Of a stretch of 64,000 bases of DNA, positions 1-9,274 are shown in pieces. How positions within the stretch are numbered: position 1 is the stretch's first letter; each line of letters begins with the position of its first letter. Source of the DNA: an uncultured Bradyrhizobium sp. (GTDB taxonomy: Bacteria > Pseudomonadota > Alphaproteobacteria > Rhizobiales > Xanthobacteraceae). A model generated the notes under the pieces. The model saw nothing but the letters and a program-made list of their open reading frames with translations. It did not search any database and was not told the origin of the DNA. Position numbers and translations under genes: made by a program. The stretch lies in NCBI RefSeq assembly GCF_936943645.1, contig NZ_CAKZJO010000053.1, positions 1-64,000 on the forward strand. The letters run 5' to 3'.

Positions 1-218
1 GCCTCTCCTTCGACACGCCGACCGGCAAGGTCTCGCTCGACAAGAACCGCGAGGCGATTGCCGATATCTTCCTCACCGAAGTCAGTGCGGCTCCGGACGG
101 CACGCTGCTCAACAAGCTCGTCAAGGTCGTGCCACAGGTCAACCAGACGCTCGGCATTCCCGAAAAGGATTTCCTGGCGCTCGGCACGGTCGGCCGCGAC
201 AATCCGAGCTGCCCGTAA
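1..218 (+). CDS. ABC transporter substrate-binding protein, C-terminal end (partial)
   Basis: Only the last 71 or so codons are present; the gene starts before the window and ends at TAA 216-218. The readable tail contains GKVSLDKNREAIADIFLTEV and ends in NPSCP. This resembles the C-terminal end of periplasmic binding proteins of the branched-chain amino acid/urea type, where a late segment describes a product with known parameters. The two ATPase genes that follow support an ABC importer. The permease genes are not between this gene and the ATPases, so they would have to lie upstream of the window. The family call rests on context more than on a diagnostic motif. Confidence 0.6.
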   Translation, partial: LSFDTPTGKVSLDKNREAIADIFLTEVSAAPDGTLLNKLVKVVPQVNQTLGIPEKDFLALGTVGRDNPSCP

Positions 219-299
219 TCCGCATAAGCAATTCCAGGAAAAGTGCGTAGCGGTATTCCGTCCGGAATTGCGTCAACAAGGAAGCCAAGGACGTCGCCA

Positions 300-1085
300 G
301 TGGTCGAAAGCAATATTGTACCGCGTTTGCAGGATACCGGCGCCTATGCGCTGGAACTCAGCGACATCGCGCGTCATTTCGGGGCACTGGTGGCGCTCTC
401 GGGCATCAATATGAGGATCGCGGCTGGCGAGCGGCGCGCGGTCCTCGGCTCAAACGGCGCGGGCAAGACCACGCTGTTCAACGCCATTACCGGCGATTTC
501 CTGCCGACCCGAGGCTCGATCCGCTTCTTCGGCGAGGATATCACCGACATGCCGCCGCATGAGCGCATCCGCCGGGGCCTGCGCCGCACCTACCAGATCT
601 CGCAGCTGTTCGGCGGTCTCACCGTGCTGGAAAACATCTTTCTTTCCTGCCGCGGCGTCTCGCGCAAGCGCTTCGCGCTGACCCGGCCGGGCGAGCGCGA
701 CGTCAACATGGCGCAGGCGATATCCATCCTGCATGCCGTGCATCTCGAACCCTATGGCGACACGCTGGTGCGCGAACTCAGCCACGGCCAGCAGCGCCAG
801 CTCGAAATCGCCATGGCGCTGGCCGGCGCGCCGCGCTTCATCCTGTTCGACGAGCCCGCCGCCGGCCTGTCGCCCACTGAGCGCCGCGACCTGATCGCCA
901 TCCTCAATGCACTGCCGAAACATATCGGCTATATCATCATCGAGCACGATCTCGACGTCGCGCTGCGCGTCTCCGAATATGTGTCGATGATGCACAATGG
1001 CCGTCTCTTCAAGGAAGGCACGCCGCGCGAGATCGAGAACGACCCTGAAGTGCAGGAAATCTATCTCGGGGGCAAGCATGGCTGA
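300..1085 (+). CDS. Branched-chain-type ABC transporter ATP-binding protein (LivG-like)
   Basis: This is a cytoplasmic ATPase of a LivFGHMJ-type importer. It shows a Walker A (GSNGAGKTT), an ABC signature ([15 protein letters not shown]), a Walker B ([12 protein letters not shown]) and an H-loop ([11 protein letters not shown]), so it should hydrolyse ATP. Two GTG starts are possible. GTG 300 has AAGG about 10 bases upstream and fits the family length; GTG 243 would add 19 residues with no domain in them. The stop overlaps the start of the next ATPase by 8 bases, which indicates translational coupling. The transported substrate is unknown. The neighbouring molybdenum hydroxylase suggests uptake of a compound that is then oxidised. 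Confidence 0.85.
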   Translation: MVESNIVPRLQDTGAYALELSDIARHFGALVALSGINMRIAAGERRAVLGSNGAGKTTLFNAITGDFLPTRGSIRFFGEDITDMPPHERIRRGLRRTYQISQLFGGLTVLENIFLSCRGVSRKRFALTRPGERDVNMAQAISILHAVHLEPYGDTLVRELSHGQQRQLEIAMALAGAPRFILFDEPAAGLSPTERRDLIAILNALPKHIGYIIIEHDLDVALRVSEYVSMMHNGRLFKEGTPREIENDPEVQEIYLGGKHG

Positions 1086-3288
1086 GCGCGGTGCCAAACA
1101 TGTGCTCCGTATCGACGACCTGCAGGTCTATTATGGCGAAAGCCATGCGCTGCAGGGCGTGTCGCTTTCGCTCGAAGCCGGCGTGCTTTCGGTCGTCGGC
1201 CGCAACGGCATGGGCAAGACCACGCTCTGCAACACGATCACCGGCCTGAAGCGCGCCCGCGGCGGCTCGATCCGCTTCAATGGCCGCGAGATTTCCAGCC
1301 TCGAGCCGCACGAAATCCATCGCCTCGGCGTGGCCTATGTGCCGCAGGGCCGCCGGCTCTGGCGCTCGCTCAGCGTCGACGAGCATTTGCGGCTGGCCGG
1401 CGGAATGCGCAGCGGAGCCTGGACGGCCGAGCGCATCTACGACACCTTCCCGCGCCTTGCCGAGCGCAAGGATCATGGCGGCGGCCAGCTCTCCGGCGGC
1501 GAGCAGCAGATGCTGGCGATCTCGCGCGCGCTGCTCACCAATCCGAATCTGTTGATCATGGACGAGCCGACCGAGGGCCTCGCGCCCGTCATCGTGGCGC
1601 AGGTCGAGGAGATGCTGCTGCGACTCGGCGAGGACGAGGACATGTCCGTGCTCGTGATCGAGCAGAACATCGGTGTCGCCACCGCGGTCTCTCGCAACGT
1701 CGCGATCATGGTGAACGGCCGCATCAACCGCATCATCGACTCCGCCCGCCTCGCCGCCGACCGCGACCTGCAGCAGCGCCTGCTCGGCGTCGGCCTTCAC
1801 GCCGAGCTCGAGCCTGACATCGGCGCCGCCGAGTCCGGCCCGGAGACAAGAAAGCCCGCGCCGGCGCCGCGCCGCGACGGCCCGATCCGCATTTACGTCT
1901 CCAACCCGACGCTCCCGACAAGGTGGTCGCAGCCGGTGCCGATCGCCCGCATCGAGGCCGCAGCCCGCACTCTATCGACGCAGGTCTCGCGGCTCGACGA
2001 GACGGCCCGGCGCAAGCGCGAGCCGGCCGCGGCGCAGCCCGCCGGCCCGCCCGTCGTGCTGGTCGTCGGCACGCTCGACACCAAGGGCCTCGAGCTGCGC
2101 TTCATCCGCGACATCATCGCCGAAAGCGGCCTGCGCACCCGGTTGGTCGACGTCTCGACCAGCGGCAAGCATTCCAGCTGCGATGTCTCCGCGCAGGAGA
2201 TCGCGCTGAACCACGGTCGCGGCGGCTCCGCCGTGTTCGGCCCCGATCGCGGCGTCGCGGTGACGGCGATGGCCGATGCGTTCGCCAGCTGGTTGCGGCG
2301 CCAGGGCAATGTCGCCGGCGTGATCTCGGCGGGCGGCTCGGGCGCGGCGTCGCTGGTTGCCCCGGGGATGCGCACCCTCCCCGTCGGCGTGCCCAAGCTG
2401 ATCGTCTCCTCCGTCGCCTCCGGCGACGTCGGGCCCTATGTCGGCCCTGCCGACATCACGATGATGCACTCCGTCACCGACGTGCAGGGCCTGAACTCGA
2501 TCTCGCGCGCTGTGCTGGCCAACGGCGCCAATGCGCTGGCCGGCATGGTCAAGGCGCGGCTCGATGCCCGTGCCGCGACGGCGCGCGAGGCCGACGGCCT
2601 GCCTGCGGTCGGGATCACCATGTTCGGCGTGACGACACCCGCCGTGCAGAACATCGCCGCCGACCTGCGCGACGATTTCGAATGCCTGGTCTTCCACGCC
2701 ACCGGCGTCGGTGGCCGTTCCATGGAAAAACTCGTCGAGTCCGGCCAGCTCGCCGGAATCATAGACCTCACCACGACAGAGGTCTGCGATCTCCTGATGG
2801 GTGGCGTGTTTCCGGCGACGGAGGACCGCTTCGGTGCGATCATCCGCACGCGCATCCCCTATGTCGGCTCGGTCGGCGCCCTCGACATGGTCAATTTCGG
2901 CGCGCCCGAGACCATTCCCGAGCGCTACCGAGGCCGCAAATTCCACGTCCACAATCCGCAGGTGACGTTGATGCGGACCACCGTGGAAGAGAACGAGCGC
3001 ATGGGCCGCTGGATTGGCGAGCGGCTCAACCAGATGGACGGCCCGGTGCGCTTCTTCCTGCCCGAGGGCGGCGTCTCCGCACTCGACGCGCGGGGCCAGC
3101 CGTTCTGGGACCCGGATGCCGACGCCGCGCTGTTCCGCACGCTGGAGCGCACCGTGCGGCAGACCGGCAACCGCCAGCTCATCCGCACCCCCAAGAACAT
3201 CAACGATCCCGACTTCGCCGCCGCCATCGTCAGTGCATTCCGAACCCTGCTCGGCCGCACCGGCGCGCGGCGGAGACAAGCGAGGTGA
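1078..3288 (+). CDS. LivF-like ABC ATPase fused to a Tm-1-like (UPF0261) ATP-binding domain
   Basis: The 736-residue protein has two parts. Residues 1 to about 245 are a LivF-type ATPase with Walker [10 protein letters not shown] (41-49), signature [15 protein letters not shown] (about 139-153) and Walker [12 protein letters not shown] (about 159). A proline- and arginine-rich linker follows. From about residue 323 ([20 protein letters not shown]) to the end is a UPF0261/Tm-1-like domain, the family of the N-terminal half of the tomato Tm-1 protein. ATG 1078 is chosen because it overlaps the previous gene and begins the ATPase domain; the frame is open further upstream without a domain. The fusion links the importer physically to the UPF0261 function, which is not biochemically clear. 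The TIM-barrel partner domain is encoded by the next gene. Confidence 0.88.
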   Translation: MAERGAKHVLRIDDLQVYYGESHALQGVSLSLEAGVLSVVGRNGMGKTTLCNTITGLKRARGGSIRFNGREISSLEPHEIHRLGVAYVPQGRRLWRSLSVDEHLRLAGGMRSGAWTAERIYDTFPRLAERKDHGGGQLSGGEQQMLAISRALLTNPNLLIMDEPTEGLAPVIVAQVEEMLLRLGEDEDMSVLVIEQNIGVATAVSRNVAIMVNGRINRIIDSARLAADRDLQQRLLGVGLHAELEPDIGAAESGPETRKPAPAPRRDGPIRIYVSNPTLPTRWSQPVPIARIEAAARTLSTQVSRLDETARRKREPAAAQPAGPPVVLVVGTLDTKGLELRFIRDIIAESGLRTRLVDVSTSGKHSSCDVSAQEIALNHGRGGSAVFGPDRGVAVTAMADAFASWLRRQGNVAGVISAGGSGAASLVAPGMRTLPVGVPKLIVSSVASGDVGPYVGPADITMMHSVTDVQGLNSISRAVLANGANALAGMVKARLDARAATAREADGLPAVGITMFGVTTPAVQNIAADLRDDFECLVFHATGVGGRSMEKLVESGQLAGIIDLTTTEVCDLLMGGVFPATEDRFGAIIRTRIPYVGSVGALDMVNFGAPETIPERYRGRKFHVHNPQVTLMRTTVEENERMGRWIGERLNQMDGPVRFFLPEGGVSALDARGQPFWDPDADAALFRTLERTVRQTGNRQLIRTPKNINDPDFAAAIVSAFRTLLGRTGARRRQAR

Positions 3289-3291
3289 CCG

Positions 3292-4125
3292 ATGGCCAGG
3301 TTTGAACGCGCAGCCCTCCTGAAGAAGTTCCGCGACATGGCGCGGCGCGGCGAGCCGATCGTCGGCGGCGGCGCCGGCACGGGCCTGTCGGCCAAATGCG
3401 AGGAGGCCGGCGGCGTCGATCTCATCGTGATCTACAATTCCGGTCGCTATCGGATGGCCGGCCGCGGCTCGCTCGCGGGCCTGATGGCTTACGGCGATGC
3501 CAACGCCATCGTGCTCGAGATGGCGAACGAAGTATTGCCCGTGGTGGCCCGGACCCCGGTGCTTGCGGGCGTCAACGGCACCGATCCGTTTCGGGACATG
3601 GACGTGTTTCTCGACCAGCTCAAAGCGCTGGGTTTCGCAGGCGTGCAGAACTTCCCGACCGTCGGGCTCATCGACGGCATCTTCCGCGCCAATCTGGAAG
3701 AGACCGGCATGTCCTACGCGCTGGAGATCGACATGATCGCCAAGGCGCACGACAAGGACATGCTGACGACACCCTACGTCTTCAGCGAGAAGGAGGCCGC
3801 CGCGATGGCGATCGCCGGCGCCGATATCATCGTCTGTCACATGGGCCTGACGACAGGTGGATCGATCGGCGCGCAGACCGCGCCGAAGCTGAAGGACTGT
3901 CCGGCGCGGATCGACACATGGGCTTCGGCTGCGCTCAGCGTCAATCCTGAGATCCTGGTGCTGGCGCATGGCGGCCCGATCGCGGATCCCACCGATGCCG
4001 ATTTCATCATGAAGAACACCCGCCATTGCCACGGCTTCTACGGCGCGTCCTCGATGGAGCGGCTTCCCGTGGAGCGGGCGCTGACTGAACAGGTACGTCA
4101 ATTCAAGGCGATCGGCGCGCGATAA
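3292..4125 (+). CDS. Phosphoenolpyruvate hydrolase-family TIM-barrel protein (Tm-1 C-terminal-like)
   Basis: The 277-residue cytoplasmic protein matches the PEP_hydrolase family (PF09370). It has the N-terminal glycine-rich stretch [20 protein letters not shown], then [19 protein letters not shown], and later [19 protein letters not shown]. In plant and fungal Tm-1-like proteins this barrel follows a UPF0261 domain in one chain; here the two halves are consecutive genes separated by 3 bases. ATG 3292 is preceded by GAGGTG. The true reaction of bacterial members is uncertain despite the family name. It probably works together with the UPF0261 half encoded just upstream. Confidence 0.85.
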   Translation: MARFERAALLKKFRDMARRGEPIVGGGAGTGLSAKCEEAGGVDLIVIYNSGRYRMAGRGSLAGLMAYGDANAIVLEMANEVLPVVARTPVLAGVNGTDPFRDMDVFLDQLKALGFAGVQNFPTVGLIDGIFRANLEETGMSYALEIDMIAKAHDKDMLTTPYVFSEKEAAAMAIAGADIIVCHMGLTTGGSIGAQTAPKLKDCPARIDTWASAALSVNPEILVLAHGGPIADPTDADFIMKNTRHCHGFYGASSMERLPVERALTEQVRQFKAIGAR

Positions 4126-4152
4126 CGCCTGATAGGTTCGAGGGAGGGAAAG

Positions 4153-7065
4153 ATGTCAGGGATGCTGGTCGGTGAATTGATCCTCTGGCTGATCGTCGCG
4201 ATCGTCGTGATCGTCGTCGGCGTCTACATCGTGAACTGGCTCTATCATCGCTCCTCCAAGGAGACGTCGTTCGTCCGGACCGGCTTCCTCGGCGAGCGCG
4301 TGGTGATCAATGGCGGCGCCTTCGTGCTGCCGTTCATCCACGACTACACGCCGGTCAACATGAACGTGCTGCCCATGGGCATCGTGCGCTCCAGGCAGGA
4401 CGCCGTGATCACCCGCGACCGCATGCGCGTCGACATCGAGGCCGACTTCTACGTCCGGGTGCAGCCGACCCGTGAGGCCGTCTCGATCGCGGCAGCGACG
4501 CTCGGCCGCCGCACCATGGAGCCCGGTCAGCTCCATGCGCTGCTGGCAGGCAAGTTCATCTCCGCGATCCGCTCGGTCGCCTCCGAGATGACCATGGAGG
4601 AGATGCACGAGCGCCGCGGCGACTATGTCGCGCGGGTCAAGACCAATGCGGCGGAGGCACTTGCGCAGAACGGCCTCGAGCTCGAATCCGTCGCGATCAC
4701 CGATCTCGACCAGACCGACCTCGAGTTCTTCAATCCCTCGAACCGCTTCGACGCCGAAGGCCTGACCCAATTGATGCAGGACATCGAGGCCAAGCGGAAA
4801 TTGCGCAATGACATCGAGCAGGACTCGATGATCAAGATCCGCACCCGCAACCTGGAAGCCGAGCGGCAGGCGCTCGAGATCGAGCGCGAGAGCGAGACCG
4901 CGCGCCTGGAGCAGGAGCGCGACATCGAGATGCGCCGCGCCCTCCAGCGGACGGAAGTCGCCCGCGAGCGCGCCCTGCGCGAGACCGAGGCCGAGCAGGC
5001 GCAGATCTCCGCCCGCGAGGCGATCGAGCGCGCCCGCATCGCCAATGACCAGGCGATCGCCGAAGCCCGCATCGCCTCGGAGCGCGAGACCCGCCAGAAG
5101 GAGATCGAGCGCACCCGCACCATTGAGGAGAAGGAGCTGCTGGCGCGCGAGGAGATCGAAAAAACAAGGATCGCCAACCAGCGTTCGATCGACACCACGC
5201 GGATTGCGTCCGAACGGGAGGTGCGCCAGCGCGAGATCGAGCGGATGCGCACCGTCGAGGAAGCCGAGATCGCCGCCCGCGAGGCGATCGAAAAGGCCCG
5301 GATCCAGCAGGACCGCGTCGTCACCGACGCGCGCATCGCCAACGAAGAGGAGACGCGGCGCCGCGAGATCGAGCGCACGCGCGCCGTGGACGAGGCCGAG
5401 ATCGCCGCGCGCGAGGCGACCGAAAAGGCCCGCATCGCCCAGACGCTGATTGTCAACGTTGAACGCATCTCCTCCGACGAGCGCACCCGCGCGCTGGAGA
5501 TCCAGCAGGTCCGCACCATCCAGGAGGCGGAGATCGAGGCGCAGCGCGCGGTCGAGGCCGCCCGCATCGGCCGCGAGCGAACGCTCGCCGCCGAGCGCAT
5601 CGCCGCCGAACAGAACACGCGGCAACTGGAGATCGAGCGCAACCAGACGCTTGATGTCGCCGGCATCGCCGCGCGCGAGACCACGGAGGCCAGCCGCATC
5701 GCCCAGGAGGAGCGCGTGCGCTCGCTGGAAATCGCCCGCAACCGCGCCGTCGAGGAAGCCGACATCGCCTCCCGCGAGGCCATCGAGGCGGCACGTATCG
5801 CCCAGGAGAGAGCGGTCGCAGCCGAGCGGATCCAGGCTGAACGCGATACGCGTTCGCTGGAAATCGAACGCACTGGCATTCTGGAAGCGGCGGAGTTGAA
5901 GCGACGCGACGCCATCGAACGCCAGCGCATCGTGGTCGATCTGGCCCTCGAAGCCGAGCGGATCAATTCGTCCAAGAAGCGCGAGGTGCTCAATATCGAG
6001 CAGAAGAAGGCGATCGAGATCGCCGATGAAGACCGCGTCATCGCGTTGTCGACCAAGAAGTCCGAGCGGATCGATGCCGACCGCCAGGTCCGGCAGGCCG
6101 AGATCGTCGCGCGCAAGGAGGTCGAGACCACCGACGTCTCGCGTGAGCAGGCACTGGAGGCCGCCCGGATCGAGCGGCGGCGTGCCATCGAACAGCTCGA
6201 GGTTGCTCGTGTCCAGTCGCTGCAGGAGGCCGAGATCGCCTCCCGCGAGGAGGTCGAGCGCGCGCGCATCGCATCCGACCGCGGGCTCGACGAGGCCCGC
6301 ATCGGCCGCGAGCGCGAGCTGCGCAAGCTCGAGGTCAACCGCGAGAAGGAGGTCGAGACGGTCCTGATGGAGAAGGCCATCGCCATCCATCAGAAATCGC
6401 TGGAGGAGTCCGCCGCCCGCGCCGCCGCTGAGGAAGCCCGGATACGGGCCACGGAGGCGGCCGAACGCGTCGTCACCGCGCGCGAGAGCGAAATTGCAAA
6501 ACGGCGCAAGACGGTGGAGGTGTTGCTCGCCGAGAAGCAGGCTGAGGAGACCCGGATTGCGGCCGAGGCCGAACGCGTGCGCGCCGCCGTGGAGGCCGAG
6601 GCGCAGCGGATGCTCAACGAGGCCGAGAACGTGCTGACCGACCAGGCGCGTTACTCGCTGTTCCGCAGAAAGCTGCTCGACCGGATCGAGGGCATCGTGC
6701 GCGAGAGCGTGAAGCCGATGGAGAAGATCGAGGGCATCCGCATCCTCCAGGTCGACGGCCTCAACGGCAACGGGAATGGTGGCAATGGCGGCCGCAGCGC
6801 CACGGACGAGGTCATCGACTCCGCCCTGCGTTATCGCGTCCAGGCGCCGCTGATCGACTCCATCCTGTCCGATATCGGCGTCGAAGGCGGCAGCCTCGCC
6901 AAGATGCCGGGCCTGATCCGCGAAGCGCGCGACATGCAGGGCATCAAGGACTCCGCGCGTAAGAGCGGAGGTGGCGGAGGTAGCGGCGACAAGCCGGCCG
7001 CCTCCCCGCCTGCGGCCGAAGGTGGCGAGCCGCCGGCCGAGCGCGGGCCGCGGAAGAAGAGCTGA
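4153..7065 (+). CDS. Flotillin/SPFH-domain membrane protein with a 41-unit hendecad coiled coil
   Basis: This is a 970-residue membrane-anchored scaffold of the flotillin/YqiK type. Residues 8-30 form one hydrophobic segment (LILWLIVAIVVIVVGVYIVN), followed by an SPFH-like domain to about residue 230. From residue 284 to 737 (bases 5002-6363) the sequence divides into 41 consecutive 11-residue units, most starting R-I or E-I, with a 44-residue super-period (four hendecads). One unit carries 3 extra residues. The C-terminal part has a glycine- and asparagine-rich spot and a disordered glycine/proline tail. The start has a strong ribosome site (GGGAGGGAAAG). Flotillins organise membrane microdomains; its place inside a catabolic run is unusual and its partner is unknown. 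Confidence 0.88.
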   Translation: MSGMLVGELILWLIVAIVVIVVGVYIVNWLYHRSSKETSFVRTGFLGERVVINGGAFVLPFIHDYTPVNMNVLPMGIVRSRQDAVITRDRMRVDIEADFYVRVQPTREAVSIAAATLGRRTMEPGQLHALLAGKFISAIRSVASEMTMEEMHERRGDYVARVKTNAAEALAQNGLELESVAITDLDQTDLEFFNPSNRFDAEGLTQLMQDIEAKRKLRNDIEQDSMIKIRTRNLEAERQALEIERESETARLEQERDIEMRRALQRTEVARERALRETEAEQAQISAREAIERARIANDQAIAEARIASERETRQKEIERTRTIEEKELLAREEIEKTRIANQRSIDTTRIASEREVRQREIERMRTVEEAEIAAREAIEKARIQQDRVVTDARIANEEETRRREIERTRAVDEAEIAAREATEKARIAQTLIVNVERISSDERTRALEIQQVRTIQEAEIEAQRAVEAARIGRERTLAAERIAAEQNTRQLEIERNQTLDVAGIAARETTEASRIAQEERVRSLEIARNRAVEEADIASREAIEAARIAQERAVAAERIQAERDTRSLEIERTGILEAAELKRRDAIERQRIVVDLALEAERINSSKKREVLNIEQKKAIEIADEDRVIALSTKKSERIDADRQVRQAEIVARKEVETTDVSREQALEAARIERRRAIEQLEVARVQSLQEAEIASREEVERARIASDRGLDEARIGRERELRKLEVNREKEVETVLMEKAIAIHQKSLEESAARAAAEEARIRATEAAERVVTARESEIAKRRKTVEVLLAEKQAEETRIAAEAERVRAAVEAEAQRMLNEAENVLTDQARYSLFRRKLLDRIEGIVRESVKPMEKIEGIRILQVDGLNGNGNGGNGGRSATDEVIDSALRYRVQAPLIDSILSDIGVEGGSLAKMPGLIREARDMQGIKDSARKSGGGGGSGDKPAASPPAAEGGEPPAERGPRKKS

Positions 7066-7075
7066 GGTCTGAGCC

Positions 7076-7513
7076 ATGGCCCGCGTCTACGTCTCAACCG
7101 TCGTCAATGCCCGCAACGACCGCGTCTGGGCGCGCGTGCGCGATTTCAACGGCCTACCGAACTGGCATCCGGCGATCGCCGAAAGCCGCATCGAGGGCGG
7201 CGAGCCCTCGGACAAGATCGGCTGTGTCAGGGATTTCCGCCTGCGCAACGGCGACCGCATCCGCGAGAAGCTGTTGGGCCTCTCCGACTACGACATGTTC
7301 TGCACCTATTCGATCTTGGAATCCCCTATGGGCGTCGAGAACTATGTCGCAACCTTGCGGCTGACTCCCGTCACCGACGGCGACCAGACCTTCATGGAAT
7401 GGACTGCCGAATTCGACTGCGCTCCGGAGCGAGAGACCGAATTGGTCAGCAATATCGGCGGCGGCGTATTCCAGGGCGGGTTCGACGCACTGAAACGCGT
7501 GTTCGGAGGTTAA
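7076..7513 (+). CDS. SRPBCC-family protein (polyketide cyclase/CoxG-like), copy 1
   Basis: The 145-residue protein has the SRPBCC (START-like) pattern: V(N/V)ARNDRVWARVRDFNGLP at the N-terminus, then NWHPAIAESRIEGGEPSDKIG, and a C-terminal helix ending GGFDALKRVFGG. These small proteins bind hydrophobic ligands. CoxG, a relative, accompanies the carbon monoxide dehydrogenase genes, and a molybdenum hydroxylase follows here too. It lies 10 bases after the flotillin stop. It is clearly a paralogue of the next gene, with the same WHP, SDKIGCVR and PVTDGD segments. It could be a ligand carrier or a small enzyme; the sequence does not decide. Confidence 0.85.
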   Translation: MARVYVSTVVNARNDRVWARVRDFNGLPNWHPAIAESRIEGGEPSDKIGCVRDFRLRNGDRIREKLLGLSDYDMFCTYSILESPMGVENYVATLRLTPVTDGDQTFMEWTAEFDCAPERETELVSNIGGGVFQGGFDALKRVFGG

Positions 7514-7515
7514 CC

Positions 7516-7971
7516 GTGCCGCATATCGTCAAGAGCACGATCCTGGACGCACCGACCGACGCAGTATGGACCGTTCTGCGCGACTTCAACGGGCACGATC
7601 GCTGGCATCCGGCTGTTGCGACCTCCTCGATCGAACGCGCGCAGTCTTCCGACAAGATCGGTTGCGTCAGGCGGTTCAAGCTCAACGACGGCGCCGAGCT
7701 GCGCGAGCAATTGCTGGCGTTGTCGGACCTGGAACAGTCCTTCAGCTATTGCCTGCTCGATACGCCGGTTCCCATGTTCAACTACGTCGCCCATGTCCGG
7801 CTGCTGCCGGTCACCGACGGCGACCGTACCTTCTGGCACTGGGAATCCCGTTTCACCACCAAGCCTGAGGATAGCGACCGCATGACCCACATGGTCGCCG
7901 AAGACATCTATCAGGCCGGTTTCGAGGCGATCCGTCGACATCTGAAGGAGGCCGCATCATCATGGCCGTAA
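7516..7971 (+). CDS. SRPBCC-family protein (polyketide cyclase/CoxG-like), copy 2
   Basis: This is a second 151-residue SRPBCC protein directly after copy 1. It shares WTVLRDFNGHDRWHPAVATS, SSDKIGCVRRF and LLPVTDGDRTFWHWES with it. GTG 7516 is selected because GGAGGT (7505-7510) sits 5 bases upstream and the family N-terminus (VPHIVKSTILDAP) begins there; the frame is open further upstream but overlaps copy 1. The last 10 bases overlap the start of the FAD subunit gene. A tandem pair could form a heterodimer or bind two related ligands. The function is inferred only from family and neighbours. Confidence 0.85.
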   Translation: MPHIVKSTILDAPTDAVWTVLRDFNGHDRWHPAVATSSIERAQSSDKIGCVRRFKLNDGAELREQLLALSDLEQSFSYCLLDTPVPMFNYVAHVRLLPVTDGDRTFWHWESRFTTKPEDSDRMTHMVAEDIYQAGFEAIRRHLKEAASSWP

Positions 7972-8780
7972 CAGTCAAGACGTTTGCAAGCGCCAGCGAG
8001 GCGGCCGGGGCGTTGTCTTCGGACCGCAGCGCGCGCTATCTCGGCGGCGGCACGCTGGTGATGCGGGCGCTGAACGAGGGTGACGTTACGATTTCGACCG
8101 TCGTTCGCGCTCAGGACCAGGCGCTGACCCGGATCGATGCATCGGGGCCCCGCATCACGCTCGGCGCTGGCGTCACCTTCGCACGCGTTCTCGCCGAACG
8201 GGAACTCGGCTTCCTGCATGCCCCTGCCCGGTCGATCGGCGGTCCCGCCGTGCGTAACATGGGCACGGTCGGCGGCAACCTCTTCGCGCCCAGTCCCTAT
8301 GGCGATTTCACCGTGGCGCTGCTGGCGCTCGACGCCACCGTCGCCGTCGCCGGCGGCTTTGGTTCACGCGACATCCCGATCGAGGAGTTCCTGCAGGCGC
8401 GCGAACGTCAGGCCGGAACACTCGTGCTGTCGGTGTCCTGCACCAGGCCAGCGAGCAGCGTGGCGTTCCGCTATCGCAAGATCGCTCGGATCAAGCCGAA
8501 GGGCGGCTCTGTCATCACCCTTGCGGCGCATCTGCCGATCAGCGGCGGACGGATTGCGGGCGCCCGGATCGCGCTGGGCTCGATGGCCCCGACACAGATC
8601 CGCGCCCGCGCCGCCGAACGCGCGCTGGAGGGCCGCTCGCTGGACGCCGCAACCATCGCGGCCGCCGCATCCGCGGCGACTGAGGGGACATCGCCATCCG
8701 ATAGCGCGCTCGGCAGCGCCTGGTATCGCCGCGAGATCGTCGGCGTCCATCTGCGGCGCCTGCTGTCGGGACAGGAATAG
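7962..8780 (+). CDS. Molybdenum hydroxylase FAD-binding (medium) subunit
   Basis: The 272-residue subunit resembles CoxM and the medium chains of xanthine dehydrogenase-type enzymes. FAD-binding signatures are visible: YLGGGTLVMRALN near residue 26, then IGGPAVRNMGTVGGNLF and PYGDFTVALLALDA. The CO_deh_flav_C domain occupies the last third (YRKIARIKPKGGSVITLA). The subunit passes electrons from the iron-sulfur subunit via FAD to the final acceptor. It overlaps the preceding SRPBCC gene by 10 bases and is 5 bases from the iron-sulfur gene, so the enzyme is made from one transcript. Length is typical of the family. Confidence 0.92.
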   Translation: MAVTVKTFASASEAAGALSSDRSARYLGGGTLVMRALNEGDVTISTVVRAQDQALTRIDASGPRITLGAGVTFARVLAERELGFLHAPARSIGGPAVRNMGTVGGNLFAPSPYGDFTVALLALDATVAVAGGFGSRDIPIEEFLQARERQAGTLVLSVSCTRPASSVAFRYRKIARIKPKGGSVITLAAHLPISGGRIAGARIALGSMAPTQIRARAAERALEGRSLDAATIAAAASAATEGTSPSDSALGSAWYRREIVGVHLRRLLSGQE

Positions 8781-8785
8781 AGCCC

Positions 8786-9262
8786 ATGTCCAAGATACCT
8801 CTGCAATTTCGACACAACGGCCGCGACGTCGCGATCTTCGTCGATGGCGGCACCAATCTGCTGGTCGCGCTGCGCGAGCTGATCGGCGACATGACGCCGA
8901 AATTCGGCTGCGGCCAGGGCGGCTGCGGCAGTTGCAGCGTGCTTGTTGACGGCGAACTCCACCTCTCCTGCCTGACATTGGCGGAGACTGTCGCCGGCAG
9001 GTCCATCGAGACGCTCGACGGCATGAAGCAGGGCCCCAACCTGCACCCGCTACAGCGCGCCTTCGCCGACAATTTTGCCGCCCAGTGCGGCTATTGCACG
9101 CCGGGCATGCTGATGGCCGCCAAGGCGCTGCTCGACCGCAACCCCTCGCCGAGCCGCGACGAGGTCATCGAGGCGATCTCCGGCAACATCTGCCGGTGCA
9201 CCGGCTACGAGCCGATTATCAACGCCATCCTCGCCGCCGCCGGCGGCCAGGTCAGCGCGTAA
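8786..9262 (+). CDS. Molybdenum hydroxylase 2Fe-2S (small) subunit
   Basis: The 158-residue protein carries both cluster motifs of the family. The plant-ferredoxin type site is CGQGGCGSCSVLVDG with a later cysteine (LSCLTLAE). The helical-domain site is CGYCTPGMLMAA with GNICRCTGYEP. All expected cysteines are present, so two 2Fe-2S clusters are likely, carrying electrons from the molybdenum centre to the FAD subunit. The gene order FAD, iron-sulfur, molybdenum (M-S-L) is that of carbon monoxide dehydrogenase operons. No signal peptide is visible, so the enzyme is cytoplasmic. Confidence 0.95.
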   Translation: MSKIPLQFRHNGRDVAIFVDGGTNLLVALRELIGDMTPKFGCGQGGCGSCSVLVDGELHLSCLTLAETVAGRSIETLDGMKQGPNLHPLQRAFADNFAAQCGYCTPGMLMAAKALLDRNPSPSRDEVIEAISGNICRCTGYEPIINAILAAAGGQVSA

Positions 9263-9274
9263 GGGACCGCGACC

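Noticed and set aside
1972..4101. A 709-codon open frame antisense to the UPF0261 and TIM-barrel genes.
   Set aside because: It spans two real genes, has a shadow composition rich in arginine, histidine and aspartate, and matches no family.
4156..7077. A 973-codon open frame antisense to the flotillin-like gene.
   Set aside because: It mirrors the repeat-rich, high-GC coding strand, contains no recognisable domain, and its leucine/aspartate/glycine repeats are the complement of the hendecad codons.
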